Positions 26,348-35,203 are shown, counted from the stretch's first letter. The stretch: DNA of 64,000 nucleotides from Zeimonas arvi (GCF_008039575.1 NZ_VDUY01000007.1:124001-188000), one strand, 5' to 3'. Notes: generated from the sequence alone by a model not told the origin. Numbers and translations: made by a program.

Positions 26348-26445
26348 GCGTGAGGGTTCCGTGAGGGGAGGGCGAGGCCCGAGTGTAGCAATCCGGCGCG
26401 GTCGGAATGCCGCGGCAATCGTCCGCTGTCGCGCGCCGCGCGCCT

Positions 26446-26865
26446 TCAGTCCGCGACGCGGCCGCGCATCGCCTTGATCCGGCCCCGTTGCACTTTCTCG
26501 TCGACGCGCCTGCGCTGCGAGGCGCGGGTGGGACGGGTGGGCAGGCGCTCGGGCATCACCCGCGAGGCGGCGTCGATCAGCGCGTGAAGCCGGGCCAGCG
26601 CGTCGTCGCGGTTCTTCTCGAGGCTGCGGTAGCGCTGCGCCTTGATCACCACCACGCCATCGCCGGTGATCCGGTGGTCGGACAGGCCGAGCAAGCGCTC
26701 CTTGACCGCGTCGGGCAGCGAGGAGGCGCGGATGTCGAAGCGCAGCTGGATCGCGTTCGACACCTTGTTGACGTTCTGCCCGCCGGGGCCTTGCGCGCGG
26801 ATCGCGGTGAACTCGATCTGCGACGCCTCGGGCGTGAGCAGGGGATCTCGACTTGCGTCCGTCAT
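26446..26865 (-). CDS. arfB: Alternative ribosome-rescue factor ArfB (peptidyl-tRNA hydrolase)
   Basis: Rescues ribosomes stalled on mRNAs lacking a stop codon by hydrolysing the peptidyl-tRNA. The 139-aa protein has the GGQ motif at 28-30 ([12 protein letters not shown]) in a release-factor domain 3 fold, followed by the essential basic C-terminal tail ([21 protein letters not shown]) that enters the mRNA channel. The length matches E. coli YaeJ. It is divergent from the Gdx gene with a 35-bp gap. Confidence 0.95.
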   Translation of the reverse strand: MTDASRDPLLTPEASQIEFTAIRAQGPGGQNVNKVSNAIQLRFDIRASSLPDAVKERLLGLSDHRITGDGVVVIKAQRYRSLEKNRDDALARLHALIDAASRVMPERLPTRPTRASQRRRVDEKVQRGRIKAMRGRVAD

Positions 26866-26900
26866 CGTGCAATCTTACGCGTTCGTTTCAGGAGGAATCG

Positions 26901-27215
26901 ATGGCGTGGTGGGTGCTGTTCGCGGCAGGGTTGTTCGAGATCGGCTGGGCGGTGGGGCTGAAGTACACGGAAGGTTTCACGCGACCGCTGGCCAGTGCGC
27001 TCACGCTCGGCGCGATGGCGATCAGCGTGCTGCTCCTCGGGCTCTCGCTGAAGACGCTGCCGCTGGGCACCGCCTACGCGGTGTGGACCGGCATCGGGAC
27101 GATCGGAACCGCCGCGCTGGGCATCCTGCTGTTCGGCGATCCGGCCACGGCCGCGCGGCTGGTCTGCATCGGCCTGATCCTGGCCGGCATCGTGGGGCTC
27201 AAGCTCATCGGGTAG
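26901..27215 (+). CDS. gdx: Small multidrug resistance family exporter, Gdx (SugE) type
   Basis: A 104-aa inner-membrane protein with four transmembrane helices that works as an antiparallel dimer. Glu13 in TM1 (AAGLFEIGWAVGL), the KYTEGFTRP loop and LPLGTAYAVWTGIG in TM3 are the signature of the SugE/Gdx branch, which exports guanidinium in exchange for protons. A strong AGGAGGAA lies 4 bp before ATG 26901. No guanidine riboswitch hairpins fit in the 35-bp upstream gap, unlike the second Gdx gene at 61843. Its last 11 bp overlap the convergent GTPase gene. Confidence 0.92.
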   Translation: MAWWVLFAAGLFEIGWAVGLKYTEGFTRPLASALTLGAMAISVLLLGLSLKTLPLGTAYAVWTGIGTIGTAALGILLFGDPATAARLVCIGLILAGIVGLKLIG

Positions 27216-28674
27216 GCCGCGCCGCTTCTCCTCGTCGGGCGGCCAGGCTGCCCGGGTAGAGCGTGTCCAGGACCGCCAGCGCGGTGTCGCCAAGCAGTGG
27301 ATCGAGGGCCGCGGCCACTGCGGCCTGCGCATCCGTCTCGTCGCGCAGCGTCCAGGCGTGCTCGAAGCCGTCCTTGCGCTCGCGCACCAGGTCTTCCACC
27401 ACCGCTCGCCAGTGCGGCGGGTGTTCGGAGGGTGTCCAGTCGCCGCGGCCGCGGCCGTAGTGGGCCACCGCCAGGTAGCCGAGCAGGGCGGTGATCGCCA
27501 GCTCGTTCAGCATGGCGTTCGACCAGGCGACCGACGAGGACTTCGCGCCGCGCACCACGTTGTAGCCGCGCGCGATGCCGAAGGCGCCCAGCGCGCCGAT
27601 CACGCCGCCGGCGAGCAGGCCCGCGCCGAAGCTCAGGCCGCCGGTGGCCAGATCGGCCTTCAGGCCGGCCAGCGCGCCCGAGACCGCGCCGCCGACCACG
27701 GCGGCCTTGCGCTCGCTGAGCGGCTCGCGCACCACGTAGTGCTCGGCCAGCCGGGCCAGCACCTCGGCGCCGGCCTGGCCCCTCAGCCCGTGCAGCGCGA
27801 TCAGCCGATCGGTGCCGGTGCGGATGTCGGCATCGAGCCGGTCGGCCAGCGCGCGCATCGCGGCGCGGCGCCCCGGCGAGGGCGCGGTGCGCAGCAGGCC
27901 CAGCAGCCCGTCGTCGGCAAGCGTTTCCCGGTCGGCGGCGGCCCGCGCGAGCCGGTCGACCAGCACCGCGATCGAGGCGTCGAAGGTATCGCGGCGCCGC
28001 GCGTTCCAGGCCTCGACCAGCCGGGCGAAGGCCGCACGCGCCTCGTCGGGAAGCAGCGGGGCGAGCGTTCGCAGCAGCGTGGCTTCCTGCACCCAGCAGC
28101 GGGCGAAGGCGTCGAGCGGCAGCACCGCGCGCACCTGCTTCGCGCCCGCAAGCTCGCGTCGCCAGCGCTCGATCTCGGCGGCTTCGTCGGCGGCCGGGCG
28201 AGGCTTGCCGAGCTGGTTCAGGATCACCACGACCGGCTTGCCGATCCAGTCGAGCACGCGCATCTCGTGCGCCACGTAGCCGGCCTCGTCGGGAGTCTCC
28301 GAGGCGTTGACCAGGTACAGCACGATGTCCGCGCGCTCGCGCACGTTGCGCACGGCTTGCTGGCTCGACCACAGCGCGCGGTCGCGGAAGCGGTCCCAGA
28401 CCGTGGACAGGAACCAGCCGATCGGATCGCCGGAGGCCTCGAGCCGCTTCGCCAGCCGCGCGCTGTCGCCGAATCCCGGCGTGTCCCAGAGCCAGAGCCG
28501 GTCGCCCCGAGGCGTCTCGACCAGCGTGTGCTCGTCGGCCGAATCGGTGACATGGGCCTCGTCGCGGACCTCGCCGACGTCGCGTCCGAGCAAGGTACGG
28601 GCCAGCGTGGTCTTGCCCACGTTGGTGTGGGAGATCAGGCTCAGCGAAATCGTGCGGGCGCCGTCGTCGGTCAT
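27205..28674 (-). CDS. GTPase with DUF3482 C-terminal domain
   Basis: A 489-aa GTP-binding protein of unknown role. The N-terminal TRAFAC-type G domain has the P-loop HTNVGKTTL (16-24), G3 DTPGFG (64-69) and a G4-like NQLGK (153-157) where NKxD is usual. The C-terminal DUF3482 part contains a glycine/alanine-rich hydrophobic stretch (GGAVSGALAG...FGAGLLAGGVIGALGAFG, about 330-375) that may insert in or contact membrane. The family regularly pairs with DUF2868 proteins, as here, where the DUF2868 gene ends 24 bp upstream. It is the last gene of a four-gene operon starting with the enolase paralogue. Confidence 0.88.
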   Translation of the reverse strand: MTDDGARTISLSLISHTNVGKTTLARTLLGRDVGEVRDEAHVTDSADEHTLVETPRGDRLWLWDTPGFGDSARLAKRLEASGDPIGWFLSTVWDRFRDRALWSSQQAVRNVRERADIVLYLVNASETPDEAGYVAHEMRVLDWIGKPVVVILNQLGKPRPAADEAAEIERWRRELAGAKQVRAVLPLDAFARCWVQEATLLRTLAPLLPDEARAAFARLVEAWNARRRDTFDASIAVLVDRLARAAADRETLADDGLLGLLRTAPSPGRRAAMRALADRLDADIRTGTDRLIALHGLRGQAGAEVLARLAEHYVVREPLSERKAAVVGGAVSGALAGLKADLATGGLSFGAGLLAGGVIGALGAFGIARGYNVVRGAKSSSVAWSNAMLNELAITALLGYLAVAHYGRGRGDWTPSEHPPHWRAVVEDLVRERKDGFEHAWTLRDETDAQAAVAAALDPLLGDTALAVLDTLYPGSLAARRGEAARPTR

Positions 28675-28698
28675 CGTGCTGCGGTCATCGTGGTGCGC

Positions 28699-30225
28699 TC
28701 ATCGGGCTGCGGGCGCCGGGCTCGGGGAGCGGGCCGCGAGCGCCAGGGCCTCGCCCAGCTCGCGCTCCGCGGCCCCCGGTTCGGCGCGCTCCAGGTCGAC
28801 GAAGGCCGTGGCGTGTCCCTGCGCGGCCAGCATGCGCCGCCAGGCCGCGCGCCGCTCCTCGCGGCGCCGCGAGGCGGTCGGATCGTCGCCGAAGCGGGCC
28901 ACGAAGGCCGACTCGTCGACCAGCGCCACCAGCGGGACGCCAGCCGGCCGCGCGGCCGCCATCGAATCCACGAAAGCGCCGTGGGTCTCGGGCTCCGGCG
29001 TGGCGATGGCCGACACCAGGGCGAAGACCGCGGCCGTGGTTCCCGGCGCCGGGCCGGACGCGCCCGGGCGCTCGATCGCCGCGCGCAGCCTCGCGCCCGC
29101 CTGCTCCTCGTCGCCGTACGCGACCGCGTCGAGCAGCTCGATCCGCGTGGCCGGACCGAACAGCCGGGAGGCGAGCTCGCACAGGGCCTGCCGGGCGGCG
29201 GGCGAGGGCCGGTGGTTGCAGGGCAGCACCAGGACGGTCGTCGCCTCGCCGCGATGCGAGCGGGCCAGGGTCGAGAAGTAGGGTTCGTCCAGTGGCAGCG
29301 GGAAGCGGGCGGCCAGCCGCCGCTCGATCGCGAGCTCGCGCGCGGCCAGCGCCAGGCGCGGCAGCACGACGACCAGGGTCGCGGTCAGTGCATACAGGTG
29401 GACCCAGGGCGCGGCCTCGGCGCCCGGCCCCGGAAGGCGCATCGCCTGCAGGGCGGCGGCATCCGGCAGCCCGATGCCGGTGAGCGCCGACGCGGGCCCC
29501 AGCACGACGCCGAGGATCGCGCGCACCTGTTCGGCGTCGAGGAAGGTGCTCTCCCACCCGGCCCGGTACTCGAAGGCCAGGCCTCGCAGGTACATGCCGG
29601 CCAGCGCGCCGAGCGCGAAGGCGATCGCGGACAAGTGAAGCGTGCGCGCGACGCGTCCGGCCTGTAGCCGGCCGCTCGCGCGCGTCCATTCTCCGGCGAA
29701 ACGCGCGAGCGCCGAAGCGGCGCCCTTGCCGGCCCCCTGCGAACCGAGGGCCGGCGCGCCGAGGCGCGCGAGCCGCCCCGGCAGCGGCGCGGCCAGGCGG
29801 ACCAGGGGGCCGGCGACGCTGCGGCCGGCGACGCGCCGGAACAGGCTTGCGACATAGACCGCGAGATTCCAGACCATCAGGGCGAGCAGCGGCGGCGCCA
29901 GCAGGTTGACCTCCCTGGATGCGCCGAAGGCATCGGTGGCCAGGCCGAGGACGAGCGAGATCGCCGCCAGCGCCCAGGCGATCCACGGCCGCCATCGCAG
30001 CGCGCGCAGGGCCCGCGGAGCCGCCGGCTCGCGTTCGGCGATCCGGCCGAGGGCAAGGCGGGCCCGGGCGGCGATGTAGGCCTCGGGGGGCGCCTGCTCG
30101 CCTTCGGCCCGGGCGGCGGCGCGACTGGCCCAGGCGCGGTCCTCGTCGCTCCAGGGCACCGAGCCGGTCGGCGCGGTCTCCCAGGCTCGCACGAGCAGGG
30201 TGGCGCGGGCGTCGGCTTCGTTCAT
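28699..30225 (-). CDS. DUF2868 membrane protein
   Basis: A 508-aa protein recognised as DUF2868, of unknown function. It has membrane segments near 80-100 (PWIAWALAAISLVLGLATDAF), 110-130, 195-220 (ALGALAGMYLRG) and 275-300 (LYALTATLVVVLPRLALA), then a large soluble C-terminal region with VLPCNHRPS and ALVDESAF strands. The start ATG 30225 overlaps the kinase stop by 4 bp. The steady partnership of DUF2868 with DUF3482 GTPases suggests the two form a membrane-associated unit, the GTPase working on or through this protein. No catalytic motif was recognised. Confidence 0.83.
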   Translation of the reverse strand: MNEADARATLLVRAWETAPTGSVPWSDEDRAWASRAAARAEGEQAPPEAYIAARARLALGRIAEREPAAPRALRALRWRPWIAWALAAISLVLGLATDAFGASREVNLLAPPLLALMVWNLAVYVASLFRRVAGRSVAGPLVRLAAPLPGRLARLGAPALGSQGAGKGAASALARFAGEWTRASGRLQAGRVARTLHLSAIAFALGALAGMYLRGLAFEYRAGWESTFLDAEQVRAILGVVLGPASALTGIGLPDAAALQAMRLPGPGAEAAPWVHLYALTATLVVVLPRLALAARELAIERRLAARFPLPLDEPYFSTLARSHRGEATTVLVLPCNHRPSPAARQALCELASRLFGPATRIELLDAVAYGDEEQAGARLRAAIERPGASGPAPGTTAAVFALVSAIATPEPETHGAFVDSMAAARPAGVPLVALVDESAFVARFGDDPTASRRREERRAAWRRMLAAQGHATAFVDLERAEPGAAERELGEALALAARSPSPAPAAR

Positions 30226-31307
30226 CGGGGCGTGCCGGGCTCGGCGGCGGGCTCCCCGCGTGCCGTGAGCCAGTCGCGTGCGATTTCGCCGAGGGTGCGG
30301 GGCGCGCTCGCGATGCGCGGACCGGCGAAACGCCGGACGGTGTCGCGCGAGGTTTCGTCGCGCAGGTATTCGACCGGCGACTTGCCGTCGACGCGAGCCA
30401 GCATCAGCGCCGGCAGCAGCGCTGCGGCGCGACCCTCCAGCCCGGCGCGTGGCTCGAACCGGCCTTCCGTGAAGTAAGCCTGCGCGAAGGCCTCGAAGCT
30501 CGCGAGCAGCTCCCCGCGCCGCTCCGGGCGGACCAACGCCTTGAGCAGGAGGTGGTTCAGGCAGAAGGCGATGTCGAAGGCCGGATCGCCGTACCAGGCG
30601 CATTCGGCATCGAGCAGGATCGGTCCGTCGGGGCCTGCCAGGATGTTCTTCGGGCTGACGTCGCCGTGGACCAGCGCGATCTGCGCCGAGCCGGTGCGCT
30701 CGACCAGGGCGTTCAGGCGCGCCGCGAGATCGGGGTGCCGAGTGGCGGTCGCCAGCAGGTAGGGCTCGAGCCGCAGCGCGTGGAAGTTCGCGAGCGTGGG
30801 AAATGCGGCGGCCAGCGCCGGGTCGTGGGCGCTCGCGAAGTGGATGCGGCCGAGGATCTCGCCGACCGCCCGGGCGGTTTCCGGCTCGACCTGGCCGTCG
30901 AGCAGCTGGCGTTTCCAGACGGGGTGCGGTCCGGGGTCGAGCCAGGCCATCGCGAACAGTCCGGCCCCGGGGTCGTGCGCGAGCGGCGTCGGCACCGACT
31001 GCGGCGCCTGCCGGGCCGCGAACTTCAGCCAGGCCCATTCGTAGGCGTTGCGCGAGGTCGGCGCGCGCCAGTCGGCGGCGACCCTGAGTTTCGGCAGCGC
31101 GCGCTTCACGCAGACCGTGCCGAGGTCGGTGTCGACCCGCCAGATGTCCGAAGAAACGCCGCCTTCGAGCGGCAGGCAGCGAACCGCGTCGCCCGCCGCC
31201 GCCAGGCCATGTCGGACCAGGAAGCCCGTGATCAGGGCCCGCACGTCGGCCGAGATCGCCGGATCGCTCGTCGCGGACAGCGGGCCCGCCGCGGCGTCCC
31301 TGCTCAT
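30222..31307 (-). CDS. Aminoglycoside-phosphotransferase-fold kinase (APH family)
   Basis: A 361-aa cytosolic kinase-like protein. The APH catalytic loop is HGDVSPKN (His214, Gly215, Asp216, Asn221), the metal-binding segment is LLDAECAWYG (Asp233, Glu235) and the N-lobe lysine is in TVCVKRALPK (Lys68). These are the features of a working phosphotransferase of the choline/homoserine/methylthioribose-kinase superfamily, not evidence for antibiotic resistance. The stop overlaps DUF2868 and the start overlaps the enolase-like stop (31304-31307), so all three are translationally coupled. The substrate may be a small metabolite also handled by the enolase paralogue. Confidence 0.88.
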   Translation of the reverse strand: MSRDAAAGPLSATSDPAISADVRALITGFLVRHGLAAAGDAVRCLPLEGGVSSDIWRVDTDLGTVCVKRALPKLRVAADWRAPTSRNAYEWAWLKFAARQAPQSVPTPLAHDPGAGLFAMAWLDPGPHPVWKRQLLDGQVEPETARAVGEILGRIHFASAHDPALAAAFPTLANFHALRLEPYLLATATRHPDLAARLNALVERTGSAQIALVHGDVSPKNILAGPDGPILLDAECAWYGDPAFDIAFCLNHLLLKALVRPERRGELLASFEAFAQAYFTEGRFEPRAGLEGRAAALLPALMLARVDGKSPVEYLRDETSRDTVRRFAGPRIASAPRTLGEIARDWLTARGEPAAEPGTPR

Positions 31308-32602
31308 CGCCGGCCGGCCAGCGCCGAGGTGCCGGAGAAGGGGGCGCCGCTTTCCTCCTCGATGCGCAGGAGCTGGTTGTACTTGGCGAGGCGCTCGCCG
31401 CAGCGCACCGATCCGATCTTGATCTGGCCGGCGCCAGTGCCCACCGCGAGGTCGGCGATGAACGGGTCCTCGGTCTCGCCGGAGCGGGCCGAGACGACCG
31501 GCGCGTAGCCCGCCTCGCGGGCGCGGCGGATCACGCCCAGCGTGCCGCTCAAGGTGCCGTTCTGGTTCAGCTTGATCAGCACGCCGTTGGCCACCCCTTC
31601 GGCGATGCCGCGCGCCACCCTGGCCGGATTCGTGGTGAACAGGTCGTCGCCCACCAGCTGCACGGCGTCGCCCAGCCGCTCGGTCAGCGTCTGCCAGCCG
31701 GGCCAGTCCTCCTCGTCCAGCGCGTCCTCGATCGAGACCACCGGGAAGCCACGCACCCAGTCGGCCACCATCTCGATCATCTCGGCGCTGCTGGCGTCGC
31801 GGCCCTCCCGTGCAAGGCGGTAGCGGCCCGGCGCCGGCCCCTTCAGCGAAGTCGCCGCCACGTCGATGGCGATGGTGACGTCGCGGCCGGGGGCCAGGCC
31901 GGCGCGCGCGATCGACTCGACCATCAGCTCGAGCGCTTCGTGGCCGGTGGGCAGACCCGGGCTCAGTCCGCCCTCGTCGGCCAGCAGCGTGGGCAGGCCG
32001 CGCCGGGCCATCGCATCGCTGGCCGCCGAGCGGACCGAGGCGACCATCTCGATCGACTCGGCGATCGAACGCGCGCTGGCGGGGATCGCGAGGAAGTCCT
32101 GTACGTCCATCCCGCGGCCGGCGTGGAGCCCGCCCGACAGGATGTTGACCATCGGCATCGGCATCGAGATCGCGTCGTTGCCCGAGAGCGCCGCGATGCG
32201 CCGGTACAGGGGCTGGCGCAGCGACGCGGCCGCGGCCCGGCAGGCCGCCAGCGAGACGCCGAGGATCGCGTTGGCGCCCAGGCGCTCGAGCTGCGGCGTG
32301 CCGTCGAGCTCGACGAGCCGCCGGTCCAGTCCGGGCTGGTCGCAGGCGTCGAGGCCGCGCAGCGCGCCGGCGATCTCGCCGTCGACGTTGGCGACCGCGC
32401 GCCGCACGCCGAACCCGGCATAGCGAGCCGGCTCGCGGTCGCGCAGTTCGTGCGCCTCGGCCGCGCCGGTGGAGGCGCCCGAGGGCACCGAGGCGCGGCC
32501 GAGCGAGCCGTCCTCGAGGACGACATCGACTTCGACCGTGGGGCGGCCTCGCGAATCGAGGACCTGGCGGGCGTGCAGCGAACGGATGGCGGTAGCGGTC
32601 AT
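31304..32602 (-). CDS. Enolase paralogue with two altered active-site residues
   Basis: A 432-aa member of the true enolase family, colinear with E. coli Eno. Conserved: metal ligands Asp247, Glu292 and Asp319, catalytic Glu210 (LADEGG), Lys344 (LIKLNQ), Lys395 (GQIKIGS), His160 and the PSGASTG loop. Changed: the Glu of DIQEF is Asp169 (DVQDF), and the His of the strictly conserved SHRSGETED is Ala372 (SARSGETED). Both residues line the substrate pocket in known enolases. The housekeeping enolase gene normally sits near pyrG/kdsA; this one heads an operon with a kinase and membrane GTPase genes. It may keep weak enolase activity or act on another phosphorylated acid. Confidence 0.85.
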   Translation of the reverse strand: MTATAIRSLHARQVLDSRGRPTVEVDVVLEDGSLGRASVPSGASTGAAEAHELRDREPARYAGFGVRRAVANVDGEIAGALRGLDACDQPGLDRRLVELDGTPQLERLGANAILGVSLAACRAAAASLRQPLYRRIAALSGNDAISMPMPMVNILSGGLHAGRGMDVQDFLAIPASARSIAESIEMVASVRSAASDAMARRGLPTLLADEGGLSPGLPTGHEALELMVESIARAGLAPGRDVTIAIDVAATSLKGPAPGRYRLAREGRDASSAEMIEMVADWVRGFPVVSIEDALDEEDWPGWQTLTERLGDAVQLVGDDLFTTNPARVARGIAEGVANGVLIKLNQNGTLSGTLGVIRRAREAGYAPVVSARSGETEDPFIADLAVGTGAGQIKIGSVRCGERLAKYNQLLRIEEESGAPFSGTSALAGRR

Positions 32603-32750
32603 GGAGCGAGCGAAACGGGCGGAGCGTCGGACCCGGCGAGTTTAGCGCCCTCGCGATTGGCAAGCGGGGCGATCGCTGCGACGATATGCGGAGATGTCGC
32701 AGGCGGCCGGGGCCGACCCTGCGGGTTCTCGATTCCAGATGGAGACGCCG

Positions 32751-33149
32751 ATGCAAGCCAGTGTGCGATTCCGACCGCGCATGGGCGCGCCGATCCGGGG
32801 CGTGCTCACCCGGGGCGCGCTGACGATCGCCGCGGCGGCCTTGCTGGCCGTCACGCAGGCCGCGGGCGCGCAGGGCGGGGGCGGACAGCGCGACCTCGCG
32901 CGCGGCCAGTCGCTCTACGAAACGAGCTGCGGCGGCTGCCACGATCGCAGCGTGCACGGCCGCGCCGAGCGCAGCGCCCGGACCTACGAGGAGATCCGCA
33001 GCTATGTCGTACGCTGGCAGAGGGAGGTCCGCGCATCGTGGCAGCCCGACGACATCGATGCGGTCACCGCCTGGCTGAACGACCGCTATTACCGCTTCCC
33101 TTGTCCGACCACCGTCTGCGCGGCGCCGCGGGCGTCCGTGCCGCGCTGA
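32751..33149 (+). CDS. Small monoheme cytochrome c
   Basis: A 132-aa exported protein with one heme-attachment motif. A signal peptide (GALTIAAAALLAVTQAAGAQ) precedes CGGCH in the segment LYETSCGGCHDRSVHG. A possible axial Met is not evident; after the heme the protein has EEIRSYVVRWQREV and AVTAWLNDRYYRFPCP. The start ATG 32751 is favoured by GGAG 6 bp upstream, although in-frame ATGs at 32694 and 32739 exist. It is divergent from the enolase paralogue. It may accept electrons from a periplasmic oxidase or dehydrogenase elsewhere; no partner is adjacent. The two C-terminal cysteines (CPTTVC) are unusual. Confidence 0.82.
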   Translation: MQASVRFRPRMGAPIRGVLTRGALTIAAAALLAVTQAAGAQGGGGQRDLARGQSLYETSCGGCHDRSVHGRAERSARTYEEIRSYVVRWQREVRASWQPDDIDAVTAWLNDRYYRFPCPTTVCAAPRASVPR

Positions 33150-33225
33150 TACATTGGCGCGGTCCCGGCGTTCGAGCTTGCCGGGGCGTACTCGTTCCCG
33201 TGTCCTTCCCCTTCGAGCCCTGCCG

Positions 33226-34065
33226 ATGACCATACGAAGCGCCTCACGCGCCCTGAAAGCCCAGGATTCCGCGCATGCGCGGATCGAACGAGCCGTCCGC
33301 TGGCTGGTCGAGCAGCATCGCGGCCGCAAGCCCTTCGCCGGCTTTCCGCGCGACTGCGCGCCGGCCAGCGTCGAACAGGCCTATGCGATCCAGGACGCCT
33401 TCGTCGAAGCGAAGGCGCGCGAGTGCGGCGAGCCGATGGGCTGGAAGATCGCCTTGTCCAATCCGGCGATGCAGCGCTTCGTCGGGCTCGCCGAGCCGGT
33501 CGCCGGGCGCCTGCATCGGCGACAGGTGGTGGGCGCGCCGGCGCACGCGCGCGCAGCCGCCTACGGGCGCCTGCTGGTGGAGTTCGAGTTCGCGGTCGAA
33601 CTCGGCGAGGATCTCCCGCCCCGGGCGGGCGGCTACTCGCGAGCGCTGGTCGCACAGGCGGTGGCCGCGGTGCGCCCGGCCTTCGAGCTCGCCGACGATC
33701 GCGGCGCCGATTACCAGACGCTGAATGCGCACGGCCTGCAGCTGGTCGCCGACAACGCCTGGAACGAGGGCGCGGTTCTCGGCGAGCGCCGCACCGACTG
33801 GCGCAGCCTGGACCTGGCCGAGCTCGACGGCTTCGTCGCGATCGACGGCCAGCAGGTCGGCGCCGGTTCGGGCCGCGACCTGATGGGACATCCGCTCGAT
33901 GCGCTCGCCTGGCTCGCCAGCCACGTCTCGCGGCGCGGGCTCACGATGCGGGCCGGCGACGTGGCCATCCTCGGCAGCCTGGTCACTTCCAAGTTCCCGC
34001 GGCCCGGCGAGCGACTGGATTTCGCGCTGGAAGGCTTCGACCCGATCTCGCTCTACGTGGACTGA
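33226..34065 (+). CDS. 2-keto-4-pentenoate hydratase/fumarylacetoacetase-fold family protein
   Basis: A 279-aa protein resembling MhpD/HpcG hydratases, which add water to 2-hydroxypenta-2,4-dienoates in meta-cleavage pathways. Visible family features are MGWKIALSNPAMQ near 70, the acidic metal-site region EFEFAVELGEDLP near 120 and GDVAILGSLVTSKFPRPGERL near the end. The start is ATG 33226, the longer open frame being non-conserved. No meta-cleavage dioxygenase or aldolase genes are adjacent, so the substrate is open; it might be a decarboxylase of the same fold. Confidence 0.82.
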   Translation: MTIRSASRALKAQDSAHARIERAVRWLVEQHRGRKPFAGFPRDCAPASVEQAYAIQDAFVEAKARECGEPMGWKIALSNPAMQRFVGLAEPVAGRLHRRQVVGAPAHARAAAYGRLLVEFEFAVELGEDLPPRAGGYSRALVAQAVAAVRPAFELADDRGADYQTLNAHGLQLVADNAWNEGAVLGERRTDWRSLDLAELDGFVAIDGQQVGAGSGRDLMGHPLDALAWLASHVSRRGLTMRAGDVAILGSLVTSKFPRPGERLDFALEGFDPISLYVD

Positions 34066-34132
34066 GGCGGCATGGACGGATCCCGGGTGCGACAGGACGC
34101 CGCCCGGCCCGCCGCGGTCGCGGTGCCACGGT

Positions 34133-35203
34133 TCAGGGCTGCAGGACCACGCGCCCGACCACCTTGCCCGCCGCCAGGTCGGCCAGCGCCTGGTTGACCG
34201 TGGCGAGGGGCCGGCGATCGAGCGGAATCTTCGGCAGGTCGATCTTCTGCGCCAGCGCCACCAGCTCGCGCAGGTCGTGCAGCCCGGCCACGTAGGAGCC
34301 GCGGATCGTCAGCGACTTCAGCGGGAACATCGGCAGCGGAATGCGGAACTCGCCGCCGAACAGGCCCACGATCACCACCTCGCCGCTGCGCCGGACCAGA
34401 TTGGCGGCCAGCGAGGCGCTGCTCTCCGCGCCCACGAAATCCAGCGCGCCGGCGATGTTCTGCGCGCAGGCCCTGGCGATAGTCTTCAGCGCGTCGGGTG
34501 CCGTCGGATCGAAGGCGGCCGACGCGCCGTTGGCGAGCGCCGCTTCGCGCTTGGCGGGGTCGGGGTCGATCGCGACGATCTTCGCCGGCGAGGTGGCCGA
34601 CAGCAGCGCCACCGCGGTCATGCCCACGCCGCCGCAGCCGACCATCGCGATCCAGTCCTCGGCCGTGGCCGGCGAGAGCTTGCGGATCGCGCCCCAGGCA
34701 GTGATCCCGGCGCAGGCGAAGGTGGCCGCGTGCGCCGGGTCGAGCTTGCCGATGGGCACCAGGTAGCGCTCGTGCGGCACGCGGACCAGGTCGGCATAGC
34801 CGCCGGGCAGCTGGATGCCCAGGTTGCGCGCCACCTTCGTGCAGAGCTGCTCGTCGCCGCGGGCGCAGACCGCGCACTCGCCGCAGCCCAGCCAGGGGTA
34901 GGCGATCACCCGGTCGCCGACGGACACTCCGGTGACCTCGGGCCCGATCTCGACCACCTCGCCGCCGATCTCGTGGCCCATGGTGACCGGCAGCCGGGTG
35001 CCCGCGCGCTCGAGCGAGGACAGCTTGCCGCCCCCCATGTCGAAGCCGCCTGCCTGGATGTGCAGATCGGAATGGCAGATGCCGCAGTCGGTCACCCTCA
35101 GCGTGACTTCGCGGCCGGAGGGCGGCTCGAGCGGCGTTTCCTGCAGATCGAGCGGGCCGCCCCAGCTCGAGAAGGACCAGCGATGCACACAGCGATGGTT
35201 CAC
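34133..35203 (-). CDS. Zinc-dependent alcohol dehydrogenase (MDR superfamily)
   Basis: A 356-aa NAD(P)-dependent medium-chain dehydrogenase. Catalytic zinc ligands are Cys40 (TDCGICHSDLH) and the His of MGHEIGGE. The structural zinc is held by the four cysteines of the GCGECAVCARGDEQLC loop. The Rossmann motif is MVGCGGVGMTAV and the acidic residue of VAIDPD after it favours NAD. Start: GTG 35203, with GGAG 8 bp upstream on this strand; no ATG is available before the conserved N-terminus. It is the third gene of an operon after the LEA-like lipoprotein and acyl-CoA ligase (35-bp gap), which suggests oxidation of an alcohol or aldehyde feeding a CoA-linked pathway. Confidence 0.88.
   Translation of the reverse strand: MNHRCVHRWSFSSWGGPLDLQETPLEPPSGREVTLRVTDCGICHSDLHIQAGGFDMGGGKLSSLERAGTRLPVTMGHEIGGEVVEIGPEVTGVSVGDRVIAYPWLGCGECAVCARGDEQLCTKVARNLGIQLPGGYADLVRVPHERYLVPIGKLDPAHAATFACAGITAWGAIRKLSPATAEDWIAMVGCGGVGMTAVALLSATSPAKIVAIDPDPAKREAALANGASAAFDPTAPDALKTIARACAQNIAGALDFVGAESSASLAANLVRRSGEVVIVGLFGGEFRIPLPMFPLKSLTIRGSYVAGLHDLRELVALAQKIDLPKIPLDRRPLATVNQALADLAAGKVVGRVVLQP

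Noticed and set aside
26866-26900. Guanidine riboswitch upstream of the first Gdx gene
   Set aside because: The gap is 35 bp and has no GG-ACGR-CC hairpins; only an SD is seen.
30222-31307. Aminoglycoside resistance gene
   Set aside because: The APH fold is shared by many metabolite kinases; operon context is metabolic and no aminoglycoside-specific features were recognised.
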